64,000 bases of DNA from Sclerotiophoma versabilis (taxonomy: Eukaryota > Ascomycota > Dothideomycetes > Pleosporales > Didymellaceae). A program made the position numbers and the translations under genes. This document shows, in pieces, positions 10,413 through 19,651 of this stretch. The stretch spans positions 1,674,001-1,738,000 of the forward strand of contig JAAROD010000093.1 in assembly GCA_012274445.1 (NCBI GenBank). Reading direction: 5' to 3'. The first letter of the stretch is position 1. Each line of letters begins with the position of its first letter. Under the pieces are notes generated by a model. The model saw only the letters and a list, made by a program, of their open reading frames with translations. It made no database searches and had not been told where the DNA came from.

Positions 10413-11062
10413 ATGCACCTACTCCCACCCCCTCTTCTCGCTCTGCTCTACCTAATCCTCACATCCGCCTCAGCCTCGGCCTCTCCTTCTCCGCCCTTGA
10501 TCTCCACCGACTTCGCCATGTCCTTGGTGCCACGCAACACGCTGTTCTACAGGCAAATGAAGGACCTGCAGACCTTTGAAGAGGCGCTGGGCGGCATCCG
10601 CGCCTCGTCCATTATGAATTCTGGCATTCCCGACCGTCCGTTCCAGGTCGATGGGAACAATTTCCCCGACTTTGCGACCGCCGCACAGAGGAGCTGTGAC
10701 GAGCAGTTCCAGGGCTGTCAGCAAATGGCGAATCAAATGGGGAATGGGAATGGGAACGGAAACGGGAACGGGAACGCCAGTGGGCCGCAGGACGGTGGGG
10801 GAAAGGGGAAAGGGAAGGGAAAGGATAATGGGGGCGAGTTGACGGTGAATATGTGTGACCAGCAAAAAGGTGGGTTCCACGAATGAAAGAGAGTGGGCAG
10901 CTGGGAAGTGGCGTGTACTAGGCTTGTTGCTGACGAACATCAGAGAAGTGCAATCAGGCGCAGCAAACAGCAAAGGTGCAGGATTTCCAGACTCCTGTCG
11001 CAAGTACAAATATCGGGCCTGATCCGCTGTTCCCTGACTTCGACTTGATATGCGAAGGGTAG
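10413..11062 (+). CDS. Small secreted cysteine-containing protein with Gly-Asn and Gly-Lys repeats
   Basis: Two exons, 10413-10869 and 10944-11062, giving 191 residues. The open frame extends upstream, but the ATG at 10413 starts a clear signal peptide (MHLLPPPLLALLYLILTSASASA), so I start there. The mature part has two paired cysteine motifs, SCDEQFQGC (about 95) and MCDQQKEKC (about 150, created by the splice), and a final Cys near the C-terminus. Between them lie a GNGNGNGNGN run and a KGKGKGK run. The splice restores a helical, Gln-rich C-terminus (CNQAQQTAKVQDFQT) that the unspliced frame would lose. I do not recognise a named family. It could be a wall-associated protein or an effector-like protein; neither is shown. 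Confidence 0.72.
10741..10776 (+). repeat. Hexanucleotide tandem repeat in coding sequence
   Basis: Six units of GGAATG or GGAACG with one variant (GAAACG). They encode the Gly-Asn run of the secreted protein. Unit length is a multiple of three, so copy-number change keeps the frame. Confidence 0.85.
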
Positions 11063-11313
11063 ATAGAAAGAAAGAAGAGGGAACCAGGAAGGTGAGCAAG
11101 GACAGGTCCAAGCAGAAGGAATCATGGGGAGTCAATGACCTCTTGGTAGTGATAATGTGCGGTCAACCAACTCTGAGAAATGACGACTTCCAACATGGCC
11201 TGACCTAGAGCAGGGATCTGAGCTCTGTGCCACGGGAAAGTCTTATTAATTTTGTGTAATCTAATGGTCTCTCTCTCGCTGTTGTAGCCTCTATTCACAA
11301 CAATCGGGGAAGT

Positions 11314-12573
11314 TCACGCCTCCCTACCTTCTTTGATCATTTTCAATATTTCATCTTCGTCTATTAGCAGCGGAAGAGTCGACTTGTCCCCGCCAGCTCT
11401 AACTACGAGTTGTAATCGATTTGATTCCCATGCGACCCATGCTGCAGCTTGTAGAAAACAATCCGTGATATCGTCGAGTTTCTTAATCTCTGTAGCGGGA
11501 ATGTCGTCGACCAGCTCTGCATCCTGGTTGAATGTTTTTGAAGACTCCGAGGACTTCTTTCTTCGCGTTACCCTGACCTTGGGGAGCATGGCTTGACGGG
11601 TTGTGTCCGCGGTTGGGTCGACGGAGAATGTGATTCTTGGCATGGAGGACGGAGTGGAAGGCGTGGTAGACATCGTGTCATCTGTTAGCCATGAACGCAA
11701 GATCGCAATCTTCGCGCTTTTTTCTGCTTTGCTGCGACTTGGTTTCTTCGAGGTTTTTCCAATCTTCTGCTCTTGCGTATCGTTAGACTCTTCAGCTGCC
11801 TTCGAAAACGCAGCTACGTCAAGCGCTAGAGCATTTTCATCCCTTTCTTCCAGAGCCCTCGCATGTTGGCCCAACCAGTACTGTCCAACACGCTTTGGGT
11901 CAACAGCGTGAACGTGATAATCGCGCTTTCCAACACCTCCCCCATCACGGCTGTGGGGAAGCTCAATCTGCTTCAGCGTCTCCAAGATGGCCCAAAACAT
12001 AGCCTCTAGGGTGTTGACTCGCACAGTCCATTGCTGTACAGCGCTGCCACCGCCAGAGCGCCAGCGTTGTTTCTCAATGAGTATGATATCAGGGTTCACA
12101 CTCAAGACTTCTCTGACGATCAAGTGGTGCGCCGTTCTGGAGAGGACAGCAGGGGAGAAGAAATCGGATTCATCCTCCACTACTTCAGCAGCCTCTGGGC
12201 TGTTTTCTGGAGATGGATGAGCGCTGTTGGAATATGTGCTACCCACAAGATCAAGTTTCTTCCAACGTAGAACGTTTATGTGGGCATCGAGATTGTGTCT
12301 GTCGCTAGTTCCCAAAGCTGGATGGGAGACTTCAGCGTCACAGAATGCGAGATTCTTTATACCCATGTCTATGCTTACAATTCGTAGCTTTTGACTTTGT
12401 TGCCCCGGCTGCTGTGTGTTGCGCTCAGTGTGCCAACCGAGAAAATCAGGACGTTGAACATCGCGTTGAAAACGCGCGAGGAGAGAGCATTTTGTTCCAG
12501 AAGATGCAGATCCGATGCGAATGAGCAGAGCCTGCAGGGCCTTTGACGTTACAGCAAGCTTTTTAGGCGCCAT
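11314..12573 (-). CDS. CCE1: Mitochondrial Holliday-junction resolvase Cce1/Ydc2
   Basis: Intronless, 419 residues. The N-terminus has the short helical segment before the catalytic core seen in Ydc2 (MAPKKLAVTSKALQALLIR). The RNase H-like core starts with IVSIDMGIKNLAFC, which supplies the first catalytic Asp. A second conserved block is ILIEKQRWRSGG with its Glu, and the C-terminal block DDITDCFLQAAAWVAW supplies the acidic pair. By family it cleaves four-way junctions in mitochondrial DNA and helps segregate it. The protein is much longer than S. pombe Ydc2 (about 260 residues). The extra length is mainly a Ser/Thr/Lys-rich insert around residues 230-340 and a loop near 110. The insert looks disordered. 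Confidence 0.9.
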   Translation of the reverse strand: MAPKKLAVTSKALQALLIRIGSASSGTKCSLLARFQRDVQRPDFLGWHTERNTQQPGQQSQKLRIVSIDMGIKNLAFCDAEVSHPALGTSDRHNLDAHINVLRWKKLDLVGSTYSNSAHPSPENSPEAAEVVEDESDFFSPAVLSRTAHHLIVREVLSVNPDIILIEKQRWRSGGGSAVQQWTVRVNTLEAMFWAILETLKQIELPHSRDGGGVGKRDYHVHAVDPKRVGQYWLGQHARALEERDENALALDVAAFSKAAEESNDTQEQKIGKTSKKPSRSKAEKSAKIAILRSWLTDDTMSTTPSTPSSMPRITFSVDPTADTTRQAMLPKVRVTRRKKSSESSKTFNQDAELVDDIPATEIKKLDDITDCFLQAAAWVAWESNRLQLVVRAGGDKSTLPLLIDEDEILKMIKEGREA

Positions 12574-13050
12574 GATGCAATCCGAGAAGATCCAAAGAGC
12601 TCAAAAGGAGCGGTCAGAAATGGCTGTCAGAGGTCTTGCTATGTGTACGGTATTTCTGCAGCAATTTGATGTGTGACAGTCGAAAATAGAACTGCAAGGG
12701 CAGAGTCAAACATCATGGACGATAGGAATCGAGTCTGAACTTCGGCTTTGAGGTTCACCTCAACTTTCTAACGTGCATAGGTGGACGCGCAGCATTGGAG
12801 TGGTGTTGGTGGTGAATGAAAGGGAGATTGAGTTGGCGCGTAGAGCTGGAAAGAACACTAGCGTGTCGCATGGTCACGTCTCTCAATAATTAAGGAAGCA
12901 GCATCCACCAAATCGTGGGATTTGCGGTCAAACCTCAGAACTTATCTTGAAGCTATTTAATGAACCAGATTCAACTTGATAATCGCTACATGTATGTACA
13001 AACACCGCCTGCGCCGGGGCTTTTCTCTAAGAAGAATAAAACGATATACC
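12574..13050. other. CCE1 promoter and 3' region of the aconitase gene
   Basis: Short intergenic stretch, AT-rich near 12880-13050. I see no gene or repeat in it. Confidence 0.45.
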
Positions 13051-15833
13051 TTAGTCGGAAAGCTCGTTCGCACGAGTAACCTCCTCCCTTGACTCTGCCG
13101 CCTGTGCAGCAAGCAAGTTCAAAGCGCTGCCTGCAAGCACGAATGCACTCTGGTCCTTGGTGAGGGTGTGCTTGGTCTTGACGACAACCTCCCTGCCATC
13201 CTTCTTCTTGACAATGAGCTCAATCTCACCCTTGCCGCCATTCTGCAGAGTATCCAACAGACCTCTTGTAGAGACCTCGTCACAGGCATCCATCAAGTCG
13301 TAGTCAGTCTCGTTGGCAAACGTCAGTGGAACCATACCCTGTTTCTTCAGGTTGGTCTCGTGGATACGCGCAAAGGACTTGGTGAGGATGATGCGACCAC
13401 CGAGGTAGCGAGGCTGCAGAGCGGCGTGCTCACGGGCAGAACCCTCACCGTAGTTGTGCTCGGCGACGACAAGCCACTCGGTGCCCTGCTCCTTCCAGCG
13501 CTTGGCAAGCTCAGGGATCGAGGTCTTGGAGCCGTCGGTATCGTAGGCAACATTCACTTCGTCGGTCTCAGCATTGACGGCGCCGATCAGAGTGTTCTCA
13601 GAAATGTTGGGCAAATGACCCTTGTACTTGAGCCAAGGGCCAGCAGCAGAGATGGTGTCTGTTGTGCACTGGCCCTTGACCTTGTAGAGCACCTTCAGCC
13701 CCTTCAGTTCAGAACTAGGGAATGGGGAGAAAGGATCGAGAAGAGCCAGACGTGAAGAAGTAGGGCTGACCTTGACTTCCACGCTGGAATCGGGTACACC
13801 AGGAGTAGGAAGGAACTCGGGCCTGCCTTCCTCAAAACCTGCTCCTGGTAGATCAACGCCCTTTGGTGGCTGGAACTTGAACTCCTCACCAGATGGTGTC
13901 TTGAGGCTGTCGGTCATGGGGTTGAAGGTGGTAGATCCAGAGTAAGCCATGGCGGTAATGAGTTCAGGAGAAGCAAGGAAGTTCATGGTAGCGCGATTAC
14001 CATCGTTGCGCCCAGGGAAGTTGCGGTTGTATGACGTGAAGATAGCGTTGGACTCGCCCTTCTTGACCTCGTCAGTTCTGGTCCACTGTCCTGTCAGACT
14101 GTTAGTAAATTGAGGATTTACATGTAGTTGAGGTCACTTTCCGATGCACGGTCCGCAAGCATTGGCGAGAACGGTACCGCCGGCAGTCTCGAATGTCCTG
14201 ATGGTGTTGTCCCTCTCGAGGGTCGCCCTGATCTGTTCACTGCCTGGTGTGATGAAGAAGTTGGCCTTTGGCTTTAAGCCAGCTGCTGCTGCCTGCTTAA
14301 CAATGTCTTCTGAGCGCTGCATGTCCTGGTAAGAGCTGTTTGTGCAGCTACCAATCAGACCAGCACCGAAAGTCTGCGGCCAGCCCTTCTCTTCGACGAC
14401 CGACTTGAACCTGGACAGAGGTGTAGAGAGGTCAGGGGTAAAGGGTCCGTTGATGTGAGGCTCGAGAGTAGAAAGATCTATCTCAATAACCTTATCATAG
14501 GCGGCTTCAGGATCGGCCTGCAGGAGGTTGCGCTCCATTGGTGACTGAGCAATTTTCAACGCAGCTTCAGCGATCGGTCCACGGTTTGTTGCATGGAGGT
14601 AGGGAATGTGAGCCTGCGAAAAAGGAAACAGAGAAGTCGTAGCGCCAACTTCAGCTCCCATGTTACAAATCTTGAAACAGTTAGCATCCATATAACATGA
14701 GTGTGTTGGGTTGTATTACCGTGGCCATGCCGGTGGCTGACAGGGACTTGATGCCTTCTCCGAAGTACTCGATGATGTATCCAGTGCCACCCTTTGATGT
14801 GTTAGCCTGGAGGTCTTCAGTCTTTTGTGTGGAACTTACGCGAACAGTGAGCTGGCCAGCCAAGTTCAAGATGACGTCCTTGGGAGAGGCCCACCCACTC
14901 AATTCACCTGTGAGCTTGACACCAAGGATCTTGGGTGCCTTCAGCTCCCATGGGGCATCAACAAGAGCATCGACTGCATCAGCACCACCAACACCAATAA
15001 CAATCGCACCAAGACCACCAGCATTGACTGAGTGACTGTCTGTTCCAAGCATCATGAGTCCAGGCTAGAGACGGTCAGCATGCTGGTTCTATTTTCGGCT
15101 CCCAAAGTCATGAACTTACGGCCGAGTAGTTCTCCAAGACAGACTGGTGAACAATGCCAGCACCAGGCGGCCAGAACTCAATACCATACTTCTTCGCAGC
15201 AGATTCCAAAAAATCGAAGATCTCCGAGTTGTTCGCAATCGACTTTGGCAAGTCCGCATCAGCACCAGTCTCACCGACGATAAGATGATCACAGTGAATA
15301 CTAGCAGGCACTGCTGTGGCCGGCAGCCCACAGCTCATAAACTGCAAGAGCGCCATCTGCGCACTTGCATCCTGCATGGCCACACGATCCGGCTTGAGCT
15401 TCAAGTTCGCCGTCCCACGAATGTCTCTACCGTTGTTCGTGTTGGTCAGTAGTGACTCCTCAGGAGACTCCAAATGCGAGTACAGGATCTTCTCGGCGAG
15501 TGTGAGCTGGCGCGAGGAACCGAGGACGCGGCGGACTTCGCTGAGACGGCCGAGCAGCTTCTTGTACGGGGGTGTTCGCGAGGCAAGGTCAACATTGCGG
15601 GCATTTGGCATGGATGTGGAGGTAGCGAGGCATCGTGCTTGCGTAGGGAGGCGGGAGGGGAGCAGGCAAGGCTGTTCAGGTCAGCCTTCAATACTACTTC
15701 TCTATCCATCTTCAATAGTGGCGCCGAGCTGCTCTTCGCTAGGTCTGAACTTTGCTATAGCACCCAATTGCACGGGGTTATCGCTTACTCTGCAGTTGGC
15801 AGCCTGCCCGACTCTCAGTATTTGCGGGCGCAT
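13051..15833 (-). CDS. Mitochondrial aconitase-family protein (Aco2/AcoB-like paralogue)
   Basis: Six exons on the minus strand: 15833-15789, 15671-15120, 15064-14840, 14791-14720, 14670-14142, 14090-13051, giving 820 residues. Exon 1 (MRPQILRVGQAANCR) and the start of exon 2 form an Arg-rich mitochondrial presequence. Aconitase signatures follow: LGTDSHSVNAGGLG, SCTNSSYQD and NACGPCIGQW, which supply the three Cys ligands of the 4Fe-4S cluster, and the C-terminal swivel domain (EHAALQPRYLGG). Details such as LASRTPPYKKLLG and VPASIHCDHLIVGETG differ from canonical Aco1 and resemble, from memory, the Aco2/AcoB group, for which homocitrate dehydratase in lysine synthesis has been proposed. Odd: intron 5 (14091-14141) starts GAAAGT, not GTAAGT, yet this junction alone restores the conserved GQW; retention gives an in-frame TGA after about 476 residues. 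Confidence 0.88.
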
Positions 15834-16349
15834 CTTGTCGTGTTTGTCTGTGGCGTTGGCACGGTGCCAGAGTCAGAGGCGCATTGGACACAAAAATGTC
15901 CGCCGACCTGAATGTTCGGCAGTCGCGTGCTAAGGCCGGTATCGCCTCTGGAGAACCCCTGTCAGTCATTTTGGCCAATCATCCATGGCTCGGAAGTCAG
16001 CGAACGGCATCTCCACCGGATGCGCATCGTGTCCCATCACGTTCTCTATACTTCTGAAGACGGATTTTGTTTGGCTATTTAAACCTGAGCTGGCAAATTG
16101 AGGCTTGCGCACACACTTCAGCAACGTAGCGATTTTTGAAACCTTTGTATTGACTGTCAAAATGCAGCTTTGTCTTAAGTAGTCGAACTATACTAAACAG
16201 CGAGACCGGCCCAGGGATTTGCTGAGACTACACGCTGCCAACGTCAACCAAAAGAATACCTGACCCGCGCTTGCATCGCCTGACGGACCGTAAGGTCGAA
16301 GAATCTATGATCTGTACACTTCGGTGAGATGCTTGAAGCTGCAAAACAC
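15834..16349. other. Aconitase promoter and 3' region of the KH gene
   Basis: Both neighbours are on the minus strand. A plus-strand ATG at 15896 opens a frame of about 55 codons with no recognisable domain; I do not call it. The purine-poor segment near 16040-16160 is the likely aconitase promoter side. Confidence 0.4.
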
Positions 16350-18341
16350 TTACAAGCCCGGTGGTGGAGGTACTGCACCATAGCCAGCTCCTGGCGAACC
16401 AGCAGGTGGTGGAGGAGGTGGTGGAGCCCCATAACCTGCAGGCTCCGCCGGGGGTGGTGGAGGTGGTGCTGCGGCTCCAGCACCGGGTGCAGGAGACTGA
16501 GTCTGTCCGGTTGGGTAAGCTTGTCCATAGTACTGTCCGTAACCCTGCGAGTATTGAGCCATGACTGCTGCAAAGCCGCCATACGCAGCATAAGGATCCT
16601 CAGCTGGGTTGGCAGCATAGTAAGCGGCCCACTGGGCATATTGAGCGTTGTAGTCAGCAGCTTGAGCGTTTGGATCTGCGGCGCCAACAGGGGTAGCGGG
16701 AGTGTCAGTAGCGCCATTTTGTGCACCGTAACCGCCGCCGCCATAGGCACTTGCACCTCCGTACCCATAGCTCTGACTTCGATCACGATCACCACGGTCA
16801 CCGCGGTCGCCCCTATCGCCCCGGTCGCCATAGCCTCGTCCGCCGCTATGGCCGTCCCTGTCACCATAACGGTTTGGCGGGGGCCGTTCCTTGAATGCCT
16901 GATAATCAGCCTTCACCTTCTCAAGCAGCTCGGTGCAAAGCTCTTTAGCTTTGGCTACGCCTTCTGGTCGAGGCCCACTAGAGCTGGTTAGCACCTCCTA
17001 GAAAAACATTGAAAGATAGTGAAACTTACGCAATGTGGAGATACATAGGCTCGTCACTCTCTTGGCCAGATTGAGGCTCCATGAAGCCTGATCCGCGGCC
17101 CTTGATCTGAACCTTGCAGCTAGTTTCCTGTTGAATGTACTTGACGTTGTCACCTCCACGGCCAACGACCTGTGCTCGCAAGTTGAAGCCGCTGATAGGT
17201 TCCAAGCCTACCGAGAGCTTCTCTTCAGGCCATTTGCGCTAGAGGTAAATGTCAGTGAAGGGGTTTCTTGGCCAATACAAATTAGGAAACACATACGCGG
17301 CCAAACTCATCACGCTCGAAGTTCTCAGGCTCACGGCGACGGAAGCGACGCTCGTCTACCAGATTGGGCAGTTCTTGTGTTAGCATCTCCTCAATCATCT
17401 TGACAGCTTGGTCAAGTCCTTCCTTGGATGTACTAGTAACACGGAGATAAAGAGGCGGGTTCTGATGGCGATTAGCCATGGGTTTGGTAAATGATATACA
17501 AACTTACAGCAGCAGTAGCCATGCTCTTGTCCGGGTAGTATTCTCCTCGAGTGGTGACATCTTGCGTAAATATAAGCAGAAGATTCTAACATGGTCAGAC
17601 TAATGTTTTCGGGATTGCGTACCGGCGCCAGTCTCGTCTTTGATCTAGATGTCACATCAAGGTCAGCATTTGATAAGTGGTGGTGGGGCAGCTAGAAGAT
17701 CAAGTAAGCTCCAGATCTCCGTGAGGAGAAATGCGCAAACAGCGTGCACGACTCGAGCCTCACGACGCTGTCATAATGCAGCAGCGCCGCAGCGGCTTCG
17801 AGAAGACATGGATCCTAAACGATCAGTGAATGACAGAAGTAATTTACCCTTTTTTGTACAGCTCCTTTTGTCAGAGTATAGCGATTTCTAAGATCGTTGA
17901 TTTCAATGTCTTTGATGTAGTCACCATCCTGTTGGTAGATCTCGCTGGAGACGGCTTGATTGGGTTTGACGGACGGCGACCTGACGACTGGAGGGGTGGG
18001 CGCCTGCAAAGTACCGTTAGTGGGAGTGTAGGTAAAATGCGACAGACAAGACGTACAGAGCGAATAGGCGGCACATCGACATGCTGGATGCCCTTCTTCG
18101 CTTGGATCTGCGCGTTGATCCTCGCAGCCGCCGCCGCCGCCGCAGCTGCTGCCTTGTTTTTTGTGCCAGCATTTGAGGGGCTGTCTGTAGCCTCACGAGC
18201 CACCGGGCTGCGTTCACGATGCGACTCAGAGTCTCTCCGCGACGGCGATCTCGAGCGACGGTCTGTGTCGAAACGCGAGCGTGCAGGGCGTTCAGGCTCG
18301 TCGCTGTCGAACCGCGATCGTGGACGACGTTCGTCGGACAT
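16350..18341 (-). CDS. KH-domain RNA-binding protein (KHDC4/BLOM7-like)
   Basis: Seven exons: 18341-18057, 18003-17848, 17644-17623, 17560-17508, 17461-17297, 17238-17030, 16977-16350, giving 505 residues. N-terminus: Arg/Ser-rich segment (RSRFDSDEPERPARSRFD) and a run of about 10 Ala. Then two KH-like modules: IEINDLRNRYTLTKG... with IKDETGADVTTRG, and VVGRGGDNVKYIQQETSCKV followed by GRGSGFMEPQSG and EPMYLHIAGPRPEG. The last two blocks are diagnostic for the KHDC4 group. The C-terminus has RGDRGDRGDRG repeats and long proline runs ending AVPPPPGL. Human KHDC4 acts in pre-mRNA splicing, so a nuclear RNA role is likely. Exon 3 is only 22 bases, and intron 2 (17645-17847, 203 bases) is much longer than the others. 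RS and proline tracts suggest partners in the splicing machinery. Confidence 0.82.
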
Positions 18342-18615
18342 GCTTGCGCGTGGTTGTGGTGTGAGAATTGATGTTGCAGTGAAGTGATAGTGGCCTGGCC
18401 GTAAAAGCGTGACGGCAGTTTAGCGCGCTTGGATGTTTCCCGCTTGCTCCTGCCGCTGCACGTACCAATCACGTCCGGCCGAGGTCGGAGTGTGAATCAG
18501 AAATCCTGTGCTCTCTGGGGAAGCTTTCGTCCATCATCAACACCAAACACCTCAGCTTCACACTCGCGATCGACACCGCCACTCAGTTGCCTTCACCAAG
18601 GTACATTGACATCTG
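18342..18615. promoter_or_regulatory. Short divergent promoter of the KH gene and ILV6
   Basis: Only 274 bases separate the two start codons, so promoter elements are probably shared or overlapping. I looked for a TGACTCA or TGAGTCA site for ILV6 and found none here. Confidence 0.5.
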
Positions 18616-19651
18616 ATGGCATCACAGCGGGCCCTGCTGCCTCTGCGCAGCTTGCTCGGCCGGCAATGCGCCGGAGCTGTGCGCCAGCAAACAAGGGCGT
18701 CGAGCTCTCAATCATCATCCACGCAAGCTTTGGCATACAAGGCTCTGCACCGCCGCATCGCACCTCTCCCAACCGAAGACCGTCCTCCTGCCTGGTCGGC
18801 CCCGGCCGCTGTCAGCAGCATCCTCTACGAGACCCCCACGCCTTCGCAGAAGCCTCACAAGAAGCACATCCTCAATTGCTTGGTGCAGAATGAGCCTGGT
18901 GTGCTTTCTCGTGTCTCTGGTATCTTGGCCGCCCGTGGTTTCAACATCGACAGTCTCGTCGTCTGCAACACTGAAGTTGATGACCTTTCTCGCATGACCA
19001 TTGTCCTGCAAGGGCAGGAAGGTGTTGTAGAGCAGGCCCGTCGCCAGCTCGAGGACCTGGTTCCCGTTTGGGCTGTACTCGACTACACAGAGTCCCCTCT
19101 TGTTCAACGTGAACTGCTTCTCGCCAAGGTCTCTATTCTTGGTCCTGAGTACTTCGAGGAGCTCCTCGCTCACCACCGCGACATGGCTTCCAACCCCGAG
19201 ATGGAGAACTTCAACCCCGATGAGTTGACAGAGGAGGAGCGTCAGGCTCTTGCAGAAGAGGCAGCTCGGGATTCCTTGAGGAAAGACTATCACCCCAGCA
19301 ACCTCGCTGTCAGTCAAGCGCTCCGCCACAAGCACGAGCACTTGCGGGCTATCACCTTCATGACCCACCAGTTCAAGGGCAAGGTTCTGGACATCAGCAC
19401 CAACAACTGCATTGTTGAGCTCTCTGCGAAGTCAGACAGGATCGACTCTTTCATGAAGCTCATTGCTCCTTTCGGTATCTTGGAGTCAGCACGAACCGGT
19501 GAGTGCAATCCTACCTCCACTCTGCAAACACATGGACTGACATTAAACAGGTCTTATGGCTCTTCCTCGTTCCCCCATCCACAGCTCTGAGGATGTTGGA
19601 GAGAAGGAGGCAGAAGACATTGTCGACACAAGCTTGTTGCCTCCCGGCTAA
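18616..19651 (+). CDS. ILV6: Acetolactate synthase regulatory (small) subunit
   Basis: Two exons, 18616-19498 and 19551-19651, giving 327 residues. The N-terminus (MASQRALLPLRSLLGRQCAG...) is a basic mitochondrial presequence. An ACT domain begins at HILNCLVQNEPGVLSRVSGILAARG (about residue 83) and contains the feedback-inhibitor site region NIDSL. A fungal insert of about 50 acidic residues (NPDELTEEERQALAEEAARD) precedes the second ACT-like part, ITFMTHQFKGKVLDIS. By family it binds Ilv2 in the mitochondrion, activates acetolactate synthesis and confers valine inhibition in isoleucine, leucine and valine synthesis. The splice near the C-terminus restores the conserved ARTGLMALPRSP. No Gcn4 site was seen in the short upstream region. 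Confidence 0.95.

Noticed and set aside
14099..14137. Canonical GT-AG alternative for aconitase intron 5
   Set aside because: Would be only 39 bases, with the acceptor overlapping the branch site, and would insert NLTG into the invariant CIGQW block.
15896..16060. Plus-strand ATG and short frame beside the aconitase promoter
   Set aside because: About 55 codons with no domain and no downstream exon that fits.
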